Assembly (NCBI RefSeq): GCF_022819385.1
Contig: NZ_CP089290.1
Span: 124,001-188,000, forward strand
Origin: Candidatus Nanosynbacter sp. HMT-352
Lineage (GTDB): Bacteria > Patescibacteriota > Saccharimonadia > Saccharimonadales > Saccharimonadaceae
Reading direction: 5' to 3'
DNA length: 64,000 bases
Shown: positions 1 through 8,360 of the stretch, piece after piece
How the letters are laid out: every line of letters begins with the position of its first letter
How positions within the stretch are numbered: the stretch's first letter is position 1
Position numbers and translations under genes: made by a program
The notes under the pieces: generated by a model
What the model was told of the DNA's origin: nothing
The model's database searches: none
Seen by the model: only the letters and a program-made list of their open reading frames with translations

Positions 1-212
1 CGAATAATTTCATAAACACGTCGACGTATACGATTCCGACGCACCGCTGACTTTAGAACTTTTTTACTAACAACAACCGCAAACCTGCTGTGATTTCGAT
101 ACGGATTTTTCACATATTTTATCGTGGCTATAGACGAACGAACCGCTTGTCCGTTTTTATAGACAAACTTAAGGCTGCCATGACCATGAAACCGATTACA
201 TTGTTGTAACAT
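1..212 (-). CDS. rnpA: Ribonuclease P protein component (3' end outside window)
   Basis: Protein subunit of RNase P, which trims the 5' leaders of precursor tRNAs together with the catalytic RNA. About 70 N-terminal residues are visible on the minus strand from an ATG at 212. They include FAVVVSKKV followed by the arginine-rich AVRRNRIRRRVYEIIR stretch, the RNR signature of the family. The rest of the gene lies before base 1. It follows rpmH on the same strand, as in most bacteria, with a hairpin between them. Confidence 0.93.
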   Translation of the reverse strand, partial: MLQQCNRFHGHGSLKFVYKNGQAVRSSIATIKYVKNPYRNHSRFAVVVSKKVLKSAVRRNRIRRRVYEII

Positions 213-228
213 ATTTTACAATTATATC

Positions 229-255
229 AAAAAATCCCGCCTTCATCGACGGGAT
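229..255 (-). terminator. Hairpin with T-tract between rpmH and rnpA
   Basis: Six-base inverted repeat ATCCCG/CGGGAT with a 10-nt loop, followed on the minus strand by six T. It could end or attenuate transcription leaving rpmH before it enters rnpA. Confidence 0.55.
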
Positions 256-271
256 AATTTTTAGCTATCAA

Positions 272-409
272 TTAAATAGCAATTTTAGCGCGGCCCTTTA
301 GGCGGCGGCGCTTCAAAACCATCCTACCAGCCTTGGTAGAAACTCGTGCCCTAAAACCGTGTGTCTTTGCGCGGTGTCGGGTGTGTGGTTGAAATGTTCG
401 CTTTGGCAT
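272..409 (-). CDS. rpmH: 50S ribosomal protein L34
   Basis: Basic 45-residue protein beginning [19 protein letters not shown] and continuing with the [10 protein letters not shown] and [10 protein letters not shown] blocks typical of bacterial L34. It is a structural protein of the large ribosomal subunit. Length and motif order match the family (44-47 residues). It is divergent from dnaA across a DnaA-box-bearing gap and upstream of rnpA, the usual origin-proximal order. The gene is short but unambiguous. Confidence 0.96.
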   Translation of the reverse strand: MPKRTFQPHTRHRAKTHGFRARVSTKAGRMVLKRRRLKGRAKIAI

Positions 410-632
410 ATCAATGAATAGTATATATTCTTTCAGTACTTTTTGCAAGTCGACAATGACTTTTCCACTATCGACGTATATTTTTCCACAATTTTAACAG
501 ATGAGAATTTTAATTGTGGAAAACTCCACCCCTGTTTTGAATAGTAACCTTTCTACTCCGTTTATACTTGTGGAAAACTCCCCTTATTTGCTATAGTAAA
601 GATAGTTAACAGGATTTGAGGGAGTAATTTTC
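410..632. other. rpmH-dnaA intergenic region with DnaA-box-like sites (candidate oriC part 1)
   Basis: AT-rich gap between divergent rpmH and dnaA. It holds DnaA-box-like 9-mers TTTTCCACA at 482-490, TGTGGAAAA at 515-523 and TGTGGAAAA at 569-577. These resemble TTATNCACA-type boxes with a TTTTCCACA core that recurs after dnaA. The divergent promoters of rpmH and dnaA must also lie here. It is a candidate half of a bipartite origin. Confidence 0.6.
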
Positions 633-1988
633 GTGGATAGTCATGCGGTTTGGCAGGGTGTTTTAGGTGAGATTGAAGTAACTGTATCGTCTTCGTCGTT
701 TACTGCGTGGTTTAAAAATACCAAATTGGAAATAATTTCCGACAAAGAAGTTCTTATAATTGCGCCGAATATTTTTGCTAGAACCCAACTTGAAAAGCGA
801 TTTCATCCGCAAATATTGGAAGCCCTGGCTCACAACGGCATTAATGCCCCGTCTATTTCTTATAACGTCGAATCTAGCAATAAAAAACCGCGTGTTAATC
901 GTGAAGTTGATAAAAGTGGACAACAAGAAACAGCGAAGCCGCTGATTTTACCATCGAGGAAATCCCATTCTAGTAATCTTAATCCCAGGTATACCTTTGA
1001 CAACTTCATCGTTGGCTCAAGTAACGATTTGGCCTATGCCGCTTGCCAAGCGGTCGCCGCACATCCAGGAGAAAAATATAATCCGCTCTATCTTTACGGA
1101 GGTTCTGGACTTGGTAAAACTCACTTAATGCAAGCTGTTGGTAACGAGATAGTTAAAAAACAACCTTCGGCGCGCGTGCTTTACATTACTACGGAAACGT
1201 TTGTTAATGAGTTTCTGGATTCTATTCGTTTCAAGAAAAAAGGTTTTTCTGATAAATATCGCAATGTCGATGTATTGATTGTCGATGATATGCAATTTAT
1301 CGCTGGAAAAGAAAAAACTCAGGACGAATTTTTCCATACATTTAACGATCTTCATCAGAACAATAAGCAAATCATTATTAGCTCAGATAAACCGCCAAAA
1401 AGTATTCCTACTCTAACCGATCGTTTGCGTAGTCGATTTGAATGGGGTATGGCGATTGATATTCAGATGCCCGATTATGAAACTCGTTGCGCTATCGTTA
1501 AAGCAAAAGCTGAACTCAGTAACACTGAACTAGATTCCGATGTCGTAGAATATCTAGCGACCAACTTTAAGACGAACATTCGCGAGCTGGAAGGTGCTTT
1601 GAATCGACTGCTTGCTTATGCGGAAATGCAGAATTTCACTCCTGATTTAGCGGCGGCTGAGGGAATTTTGGGAGATATTAAACGTAATAGACCGCAACAT
1701 ATAACCGCCAAACAAATAATTGATAAAACGGCGCGCTATTATAATATTGATGTAAAAGATATGTGCTCATCCAGGCGAGATAAATTTATAGCCATGCCAA
1801 GGCAAATTGCGATGTTTCTTCTACGTAGTGAGCTGAAAATGAGTTTTCCGAAAATTGCCCAAGAACTTGGACGAAAAGACCACACAACCGCTATGCATTC
1901 AATTGAAAAAATTACTAAGGAAAGTCTTACCAACGTCAGTATTCGCGAGCAAATTAACGACATTAAGGATAAATTATATGTTCATTAA
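633..1988 (+). CDS. dnaA: Chromosomal replication initiator DnaA
   Basis: AAA+ initiator that binds DnaA boxes, melts oriC and loads the replicative helicase. The 451-residue length is normal. Domain I is at about 1-80, a short polar linker at 80-118, and the AAA+ core from about 120 with Walker A GGSGLGKTH near 156-164 and Walker B VLIVDDMQF. The C-terminal helix-turn-helix carries the signature GRKDHTTAMHSIEKI. The start is a GTG preceded by a GAGGGAG ribosome site. Flanking TGTGGAAAA repeats on both sides suggest autoregulation and origin function. Confidence 0.98.
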   Translation: MDSHAVWQGVLGEIEVTVSSSSFTAWFKNTKLEIISDKEVLIIAPNIFARTQLEKRFHPQILEALAHNGINAPSISYNVESSNKKPRVNREVDKSGQQETAKPLILPSRKSHSSNLNPRYTFDNFIVGSSNDLAYAACQAVAAHPGEKYNPLYLYGGSGLGKTHLMQAVGNEIVKKQPSARVLYITTETFVNEFLDSIRFKKKGFSDKYRNVDVLIVDDMQFIAGKEKTQDEFFHTFNDLHQNNKQIIISSDKPPKSIPTLTDRLRSRFEWGMAIDIQMPDYETRCAIVKAKAELSNTELDSDVVEYLATNFKTNIRELEGALNRLLAYAEMQNFTPDLAAAEGILGDIKRNRPQHITAKQIIDKTARYYNIDVKDMCSSRRDKFIAMPRQIAMFLLRSELKMSFPKIAQELGRKDHTTAMHSIEKITKESLTNVSIREQINDIKDKLYVH

Positions 1989-2233
1989 TTGTGGAAAAGC
2001 TGTGCAGATGTTGTGTTTTTGCGGTGACTTACCAACACACAGATCTGTGGAAAGAAAACGACAAGTCAGCAGACAGTGGAATAATACACAAATATCCACT
2101 ATAAAGTCCACAAATAGCACACAGAGTTTTCCACCTATTTTATCGCCACTCTACCCCTGTTTGAACACATTTTTTACCCAGTTTCCACAGCACCTATTAC
2201 TATTAAGACTAATTAAAAATTAAGGAAAGTATA
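1989..2233. other. dnaA-dnaN intergenic region with DnaA-box-like cluster (candidate oriC part 2)
   Basis: 245-base AT-rich gap with several copies of the TGTGGAAA/TTTCCACA motif: 1990-1998, 2046-2054 and 2181-2190, plus weaker TTTTCCACC and TATCCACT forms near 2094-2135. No convincing gene is present. Motif density on both sides of dnaA fits a bipartite oriC. The dnaN promoter and its AAGGAAAG ribosome site are at the right end. Confidence 0.65.
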
Positions 2234-3331
2234 ATGAAAGTATCAGTCACCCAAGAAAAACTTGCAAAAGCACTTAATCTAATCAAAGATATCGCATCAA
2301 GTCGTAATGAACTGCCAATATTGAATAATATTTTACTTCGCACTGATGGAGGAAGATTATTGATTGCTGGAACAAATTTGGAAATTGCTTCTACTCAATA
2401 CATTGGTGCGAAAATTGAAGATCATGGATCTATTACAATCCCTGCTCGATTGGTATCAGAGTTCATCACAAACCTACCAAGCGGCCCGGTGGAACTTGAA
2501 ACTAAAAACGAACATTTGCATATAACTTCAGGAAAATTCTCATCAGTTATCAATGGCGTGGTGGCTGATGAATATCCTGAGCTGCCTACAATTGATGAAA
2601 AAACCGCTATACAATATGAAATTGACGTTGAGGATCTTAAGAAAGCCATAGTCCAAACGAAGTTGGCTGTCAGCTCTGACGTCACGCGAGCAGTTCTTAC
2701 GGGAGTTTATTGGCATAATTATGAAGGATCGCTATACTTAGCCGCTACTGATGGCTACAGGCTGGCAGAAAAGCGTCTAATAAAGTCAGATAATGAAGTG
2801 TCAGCCATTATTCCCGCTTCTACTCTGGCGGAGGTCAGTAAGAGCGTCGGCGATGAGAAGAAAATTACGGTTCTTTTTGACGATTCTCAAGTTTGTTTTA
2901 AGACGGGAGATATGGAAATTGTTAGCCGATTAATTGACGGGAAATTCCCTGATTATCGCCAATTAATTCCGGCAACCGCTAAAACTGAGATTGTTATTAA
3001 GAAGTCTGATTTTAGTCGAGTTACGAAAATTGCGGCGTTATTCGCGCGTGAATCTGGTGGTGGAATTACAATTACCGCATCAGAGGAAAATTCCCTACTT
3101 TCTATTCATTCGATTGCGTCTGAGCTTGGCGAGAACACATCAGAGGCAACAGCCAAAATATCCGCAGACGGTCAAGTAACGCTTAATTCACGCTACCTAA
3201 CGGAGGTTTTGAATATTATTGACGCGGATGAAATTGTATTCTCATTTAATGGCAAATTGTCGCCGTGCGTAATTCGCGAGCAGGTAAAAAATCCTGATTA
3301 TACGCACATTATTATGCCGCTTAAGAGCTAA
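2234..3331 (+). CDS. dnaN: DNA polymerase III beta subunit (sliding clamp)
   Basis: Ring-shaped processivity clamp that tethers the replicative polymerase to DNA. The 365-residue length and three-domain pattern are typical. Family motifs include LPILNNILL near residue 27, FITNLPSGPVELE in the first domain, AVLTGVYW and ATDGYRLAEKR in the middle domain, and the C-terminal YTHIIMPLK. It directly follows dnaA, the standard order. Its 3' end overlaps the convergent downstream gene by four bases. Confidence 0.98.
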   Translation: MKVSVTQEKLAKALNLIKDIASSRNELPILNNILLRTDGGRLLIAGTNLEIASTQYIGAKIEDHGSITIPARLVSEFITNLPSGPVELETKNEHLHITSGKFSSVINGVVADEYPELPTIDEKTAIQYEIDVEDLKKAIVQTKLAVSSDVTRAVLTGVYWHNYEGSLYLAATDGYRLAEKRLIKSDNEVSAIIPASTLAEVSKSVGDEKKITVLFDDSQVCFKTGDMEIVSRLIDGKFPDYRQLIPATAKTEIVIKKSDFSRVTKIAALFARESGGGITITASEENSLLSIHSIASELGENTSEATAKISADGQVTLNSRYLTEVLNIIDADEIVFSFNGKLSPCVIREQVKNPDYTHIIMPLKS

Positions 3332-4053
3332 ATATCTCTGTAGGTGTAGCACCAGTCAGGATTCGAGCCTCTACATTGAACTGCAGCTCCTGTAGACTTC
3401 TCTTTCTCTGTTGGCCAGATGTGATTATTGACTTTGATGTCATAGTCTTCTTGATTTATTCCCTTTTCTTTTAGCTTGGCAAACGCCTCGTCAATTTGAG
3501 AGCGGTTAAAATAGTCCGTTACTGTTATACATATTCCTATAGTCTTATCTCCTCCAGATCGATATCTGTCACATGGAAATATATAGAAATCTCTGCTGTG
3601 GATAGGTAAAGATTTGATAGCGGGATTTTTATTTTCCAATTGACGAGTAGCTTCTTTACCTTTTTTACCAGCTATACCCTCCTTGATATCAGTGTACTTG
3701 TCTTTTGCATATTCTTTTTTAGCTTCATCTGTAATAGGTTCTAAGGCGAATATGATGTTTTTCTTCTCGTTTTTGTTAATATTTATTTCTGTAGTATAAC
3801 TTTCAAATCCATTGGCCGAGAAAGTAAATTTATGGTTGCCGTGCTTTATTTTAATGTCTTTCCTGGATGAAATTCGCTGGTTTTTTACGTCGCCATAAGA
3901 CATCGTCAAACTGTCAGGTATGGAATATACATATATCGTGGCATCGAATTGCAGTAGATAAACCGCGTAGATTATAAGTGAGATGGATAACCCTACGAAT
4001 GAGACGATAGCTATTTTGACTTTGCGATCTAATTGTATAAAAATATTGAACAT
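3328..4053 (-). CDS. Membrane-anchored PEGA-like domain protein
   Basis: 241 residues with one N-terminal membrane helix at about 13-34 (IAIVSFVGLSISLIIYAVYL). A beta-rich segment at about 40-110 resembles PEGA-type surface domains: GNHKFTFSANGFESYTTEI followed by NKNEKKNIIFAL. The remaining half is charged and has two cysteine pairs, so it is probably extracytoplasmic. It is the last gene of the minus-strand secretion operon, two bases after the transglycosylase gene. The function is unknown; a surface-exposed accessory of the secretion system is inferred from position only. Confidence 0.7.
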   Translation of the reverse strand: MFNIFIQLDRKVKIAIVSFVGLSISLIIYAVYLLQFDATIYVYSIPDSLTMSYGDVKNQRISSRKDIKIKHGNHKFTFSANGFESYTTEININKNEKKNIIFALEPITDEAKKEYAKDKYTDIKEGIAGKKGKEATRQLENKNPAIKSLPIHSRDFYIFPCDRYRSGGDKTIGICITVTDYFNRSQIDEAFAKLKEKGINQEDYDIKVNNHIWPTEKEKSTGAAVQCRGSNPDWCYTYRDI

Positions 4054-4055
4054 AA

Positions 4056-5321
4056 TTATTTATTTAACCTCGCTACTACATTAGTTGAATATCCTAGCTG
4101 CGTTTGAACGCGACCAATATTAGCATACCTAGGCGGATGATCTCCAAGTGATGCTTCTACCGCAACGTTACCATCTCCTTGATCTCCGATATATATCATT
4201 GTGTGCCCGTATGATCCTGCACCACTATGGACTAATATATCACCAGGCTGAAGGTCGCTAGGAGATTTAGTATTTATGATGGTATATTTTGGTGAATTCA
4301 TCACATAATTTCTCTGGATGCTGGTGCCTGCTGGTGGGTAGTCTGGGTCAGCTCCACTGGCGCGCATAACGGTAGCGACATATTTTCCACAGTCTGTCAT
4401 ATCGCCACCGGCTTCAGGGTTATATTTGGCACGAGCGTCTTCATATGCCTGCGAGGATGTACCTGGATTGTCTTTATTTATCAGCCCTTTTGCTGTTTCT
4501 ACTATACTTCCGGCATGTACGCCGCCACTATTTGCGCAATTTGACGCACTTGCGGAGCTGTTTTCACTACCACCTTCCCCTGAAGGTGCCGGATCTTTGT
4601 AGTTTGGGTGACCTGATTTTGTGAAGTCGCTGTTAAATAGTTCGTAGATATTTTTAAGATAGTTTTGAGTTTCCGTTGGAGCGTCAGTTAAAGGACTGGA
4701 GTCGGACGTGTGGTTTTGAATATTACCTCCGCCCCAGTTGTAAGCACCCGCTGCATATAGAATTGTCATAGGTTCCCGCTTCCATGGACTACCAATGTCG
4801 CCTAATGGAGTATTTTTATCAGTACTCAGAGACTTAACTAGGTGTGCGGCAGAAAAAACAGCATCATAAGGGTTCATAATGTCAGCCTTACCATCCCCGT
4901 CTCCGTCTTCGGCGTGACCACTCCACGTTCCCGGCATAAATTGCATAGGACCACTAGCGCCAACCGGTGAAGATGCCCATTGAGAGTTTAGTGGTTTCCA
5001 AGTGTTTCCCTGTTCTGTTAAGTATAATGCTGCCAGGAAGTTAGGATTAACGCCGTGCTTTTCTGCTGCTGCGGAAAAAATTTTTCCCCAGTCTGACGGA
5101 ATGTTTTTAGATAATTCAGCCGACACGGAAACTGCAGCATTAGCACAATCTGCCTCTCCACTTTTATACCAGAGAATATCATTTGTAACATATGAGTCTG
5201 GATATCCTGTAGCTATTGCTATTGGCTGTGTCGCAATAGAGACGGATGCAATGAAATATATGAGAATAGATAATTTCTTGCGCGTGAAATAGTTTACCTT
5301 GTATCTAATATTATGACTCAT
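4056..5321 (-). CDS. Secreted lytic transglycosylase fused to a CHAP/NlpC-like cysteine peptidase
   Basis: 421 residues predicted to cut peptidoglycan glycan strands and peptide cross-links outside the cell. After a signal or anchor segment (about 15-38), a transglycosylase domain shows LAALYLTEQGNTW (likely catalytic Glu), then GASGPMQFMPGTW and a DGDGDGKADIMNPYDAVFSAA block as in MltB/SLT_2-type enzymes. A Ser/Gly-rich linker leads to a peptidase domain with TDCGKYVATVM (catalytic Cys) and GHTMIYIGD (catalytic His). I chose the ATG at 5321, one base after the preceding stop codon, over an upstream extension lying inside the neighbouring gene. VirB1-like wall openers are common in type IV secretion loci. 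Confidence 0.88.
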   Translation of the reverse strand: MSHNIRYKVNYFTRKKLSILIYFIASVSIATQPIAIATGYPDSYVTNDILWYKSGEADCANAAVSVSAELSKNIPSDWGKIFSAAAEKHGVNPNFLAALYLTEQGNTWKPLNSQWASSPVGASGPMQFMPGTWSGHAEDGDGDGKADIMNPYDAVFSAAHLVKSLSTDKNTPLGDIGSPWKREPMTILYAAGAYNWGGGNIQNHTSDSSPLTDAPTETQNYLKNIYELFNSDFTKSGHPNYKDPAPSGEGGSENSSASASNCANSGGVHAGSIVETAKGLINKDNPGTSSQAYEDARAKYNPEAGGDMTDCGKYVATVMRASGADPDYPPAGTSIQRNYVMNSPKYTIINTKSPSDLQPGDILVHSGAGSYGHTMIYIGDQGDGNVAVEASLGDHPPRYANIGRVQTQLGYSTNVVARLNK

Positions 5322-5322
5322 T

Positions 5323-8300
5323 TTAAATCTTCCTTGCATACTCCCAGTGCCACGGTTCAGGCTTACTACCGCCAGGCTTTGCCCAAGGCGGATTAACGTA
5401 GCCGTATTTATGTGCGTTCGCCTCGAGCCATTTATATGCGGGAGAATCAAAACCTCCAACATTAATGTCCGCAGCAAGACCCCAACCGTGGTTTGATATA
5501 CATGGAGGGGCTGGAGCCGCTCTTGATCCTAGTTCTTTACTATATCTAATCTGTGTTGCGCAATCTCGATACGCCTCATTAATTGTTAAGTCTGACCTGT
5601 TATCTGCTTTGTACGCTTTATTCATTTCTTCCATAGCCGCTGCAGCTTTCTTATTCATTTTATTGCCTGACGAGAAAGATAGAGCTTGTAATTCTGAGTC
5701 TGGAATTTCGCCGTTGCTATGGCCTCCCCATCCGTCTTGTTGTGCTTCTTCTAATTGCGGCTCGCCAACTGCCTCGCCATTGTCTGGAGCTTTAGCTGTG
5801 GTTGAAGGAGTGTCTTCTTCGTCTTCGCCATTTATCGACTGTGCGATTTGGAAGTCAATTAGTAATACTGACATAGCGGAAAGCTTTCTGTCGTCGTATT
5901 GCTTAGCGGAATTTTCAGCTCCGAAAGATTCGTTAGTAACATCTTTACCTTCTGCGTCTTTATAAGTAGCACTTGTAGTAGTTGTCGCCGCTTGTTTTGA
6001 ATTTGTCGGTGCTACGCACCCGCCACTATTAAACCAGTAATTTCCGCTACTCGCGTCACTACAATCTTCAATGAAGTCATAAAGAGGCGTATCTTTAACT
6101 ATATATCCATTAGTCATGAGATCGGATATATCTGCGCCATCTGAAATATCCATATCTTTTTGTATCCATCCTTCATCTTCGGCAATCTGTATAGCTTCCT
6201 CTACCGACATATTATCCTGGCTTTTAGTTATACCTGTACATGGTAGTCCTGCCAGATTTACAGCTGGATCGTCTGGTGACCCACTCCCCATGTAAAAGTC
6301 CTTTGCGTATCCACAGTATTTGTCAGAATACATACCGCTTGCTGCTTTTGCAGTGGATGAATAAGACAGCGCTATAGAAGGTAGCCTGAGAATATTAGAC
6401 AGCATTGCTACTGGAGTTTTACTATAAGTTCCATTAGCTATCATCATATTACCCATATTATGGAATATGCTACCTAAGAATGTATATCTACTGGATGTAT
6501 CAAATGGGCTTAATGAAGCAATATCCATCTCTTTTTGGAATTCTTCGTTGGCTATTTGGATTCCATTGAATTCTGCCAATTGACTCATTTTAAGCCCTGG
6601 TAACATCTGCCCCATAGATCCGCTTGCAAAGAACGCTGCCGCTCCAACACCAAGTGCATCACCTAAATCCTTATATTGAGCATTATTTGGTACAAGAAAT
6701 TTCTTTGCTAGTTCTTCAAGAATTGTTTTAACTTGGTCGCCTACTGCTACCTCTGCTACCTTTGTAACTATTGCACCGAGAGTTTGGCTTCCTACCCAAG
6801 TTACCAATTTAGGCCATCCACCGGCGGCGGCGGTAGCTGCACCCTCTATGGCCATAAAAGTGTACATTGTAACTGGGCTAAGTATGAAATCACATGCTCC
6901 CTGAGTGGCGCCTTTAAGGTCATTGATTTTGCGAATTATAGGATTTGTAACTATTGAATACCCTGGCACATAATTTTTAGCAATTCCTGGCTTGTCATTA
7001 TTGACACCCATTGCTGCAAGGAGAAATGGAGAATCCAGAGCTGATCCTTCGGTGTTTTCAGAATCTTTCATTTTGCCCCTTTGAGTAAGCATGTCGCCTA
7101 TAGTTTCCATCGTTTCTTGAGAGAACTCACTGCCTGTAGATTCGGCAGCTGAAGCCTTCTGACCTAATAATGCTGCGGCAGGTTGACTATCTAGTCCAGA
7201 AGCTTTAGCCTGCGATCCAGGAGATAGTACTACATCCATAACCAATCCGAGCAGAGGGGCTAGCTGAACTGCGGTAACTCCTGCTGCGATAATATTTGGA
7301 ATTTTTACAGCTAAGCAATAACCAGCAGCAATGGTGTAGGCTAGCGCTCCTTTTTTTAATTTACCTCCCATCTTATTAATTCCGGTCTTGACGTTATTGA
7401 CGGCTGTGCTGTTATTAAATTTTGGCATCCCCTCTCGGAATTTTTTTATCCTCTCTGTTATTTTAAGTTTTTTATCGATTTTTGACATTGCACTATTTCT
7501 TTTAAGGCTGAACTTATTATAGAGCTTACTCATATGCTTTCCTGTCCAGGCACGGAAACGCATTTTCAGCAGACCGGTTCTGCCATAGACCTTACTGGCA
7601 ATTTTACGATTCTCTTTCTTTAGTAATTCGTCCTTTAATTTTGAGGCTTCAATGGGCTTTCCGCCGTTTATTCCTTCTATCTTCCAATGGGTTGGATTTT
7701 TTTCTGGGTAACCAGTTCTCTTTAGTTTCATTTCATTGCCATTGGCGTCAACCGGAGTTAGACCAGATTTCTTAAATTTATTGAGAGCTCTATTAGAGAG
7801 CCGCCCTGTTTTACAGCGTATCTTTTTGTTTTTACAGATTCCTGCGTCATCACTTGCTCCAATCATTCTATTCATGACTTTTTTCACGCGAGATTCTTTA
7901 ACAATTGTAGCGGAGTCATTTTTCCAGGTGAAATTCTCCATAATATTTTGTAACATTGTCGCTGGGCTAAGAAATATTCCCATAATTCCACCGCCCAGTC
8001 CTAATATTCCGGCAATAGCTGCAATTGGTCCGCGTTTTTTCAGTAAAGACTTGAATGTCACTGGACTTTTCTTTTTTCCCGCAGATGGCTGATAAAAACC
8101 GTTGTCTGGAACAGAAGACTCTTGGTTATTAACAGCAGCGCTGGCGGAATCGTTTTGATTAGGATTCAAATCCGAATCTTTATTATCAAACTGAGATTCA
8201 AGGTCATTTATGGCATCTTTTTCGCGATCACTTAACTCTGATCCACTGTCGTAGCCAGCCGAGATTTGATCAAACTTAGCCTGCTCAGCAGGATTTAATC

Positions 8301-8343
8301 TGCTGTCAGTTTCGGAATCCGTCGTGTAATCAACTCGTGCCAT
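5323..8343 (-). CDS. Giant membrane protein with C-terminal VanY-like D,D-peptidase domain
   Basis: 1006 residues. The N-terminus is acidic and cytoplasmic-like (1-100). One hydrophobic segment lies at about 108-132, a very basic region at about 150-320, several hydrophobic stretches at about 330-600, and a long polar region follows. The C-terminus (about 890-1006) is a VanY/peptidase M15-like domain with SNHGWGLAADI (zinc ligands H952 and D959 inferred) and EPWHWEY (H999). Such enzymes trim D-Ala-D-Ala stem peptides. It sits between VirB4 and the transglycosylase gene, so it may combine a channel or scaffold role with local wall remodelling. The central part is unrecognised. Confidence 0.8.
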   Translation of the reverse strand: MARVDYTTDSETDSRLNPAEQAKFDQISAGYDSGSELSDREKDAINDLESQFDNKDSDLNPNQNDSASAAVNNQESSVPDNGFYQPSAGKKKSPVTFKSLLKKRGPIAAIAGILGLGGGIMGIFLSPATMLQNIMENFTWKNDSATIVKESRVKKVMNRMIGASDDAGICKNKKIRCKTGRLSNRALNKFKKSGLTPVDANGNEMKLKRTGYPEKNPTHWKIEGINGGKPIEASKLKDELLKKENRKIASKVYGRTGLLKMRFRAWTGKHMSKLYNKFSLKRNSAMSKIDKKLKITERIKKFREGMPKFNNSTAVNNVKTGINKMGGKLKKGALAYTIAAGYCLAVKIPNIIAAGVTAVQLAPLLGLVMDVVLSPGSQAKASGLDSQPAAALLGQKASAAESTGSEFSQETMETIGDMLTQRGKMKDSENTEGSALDSPFLLAAMGVNNDKPGIAKNYVPGYSIVTNPIIRKINDLKGATQGACDFILSPVTMYTFMAIEGAATAAAGGWPKLVTWVGSQTLGAIVTKVAEVAVGDQVKTILEELAKKFLVPNNAQYKDLGDALGVGAAAFFASGSMGQMLPGLKMSQLAEFNGIQIANEEFQKEMDIASLSPFDTSSRYTFLGSIFHNMGNMMIANGTYSKTPVAMLSNILRLPSIALSYSSTAKAASGMYSDKYCGYAKDFYMGSGSPDDPAVNLAGLPCTGITKSQDNMSVEEAIQIAEDEGWIQKDMDISDGADISDLMTNGYIVKDTPLYDFIEDCSDASSGNYWFNSGGCVAPTNSKQAATTTTSATYKDAEGKDVTNESFGAENSAKQYDDRKLSAMSVLLIDFQIAQSINGEDEEDTPSTTAKAPDNGEAVGEPQLEEAQQDGWGGHSNGEIPDSELQALSFSSGNKMNKKAAAAMEEMNKAYKADNRSDLTINEAYRDCATQIRYSKELGSRAAPAPPCISNHGWGLAADINVGGFDSPAYKWLEANAHKYGYVNPPWAKPGGSKPEPWHWEYARKI

Positions 8344-8360
8344 ATTTTCTCGCTATTTTT

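Noticed and set aside
5322-5477. Upstream extension of the transglycosylase gene
   Set aside because: It lies inside the end of the VanY-domain gene in another frame. ATG 5321 gives a proper signal sequence.
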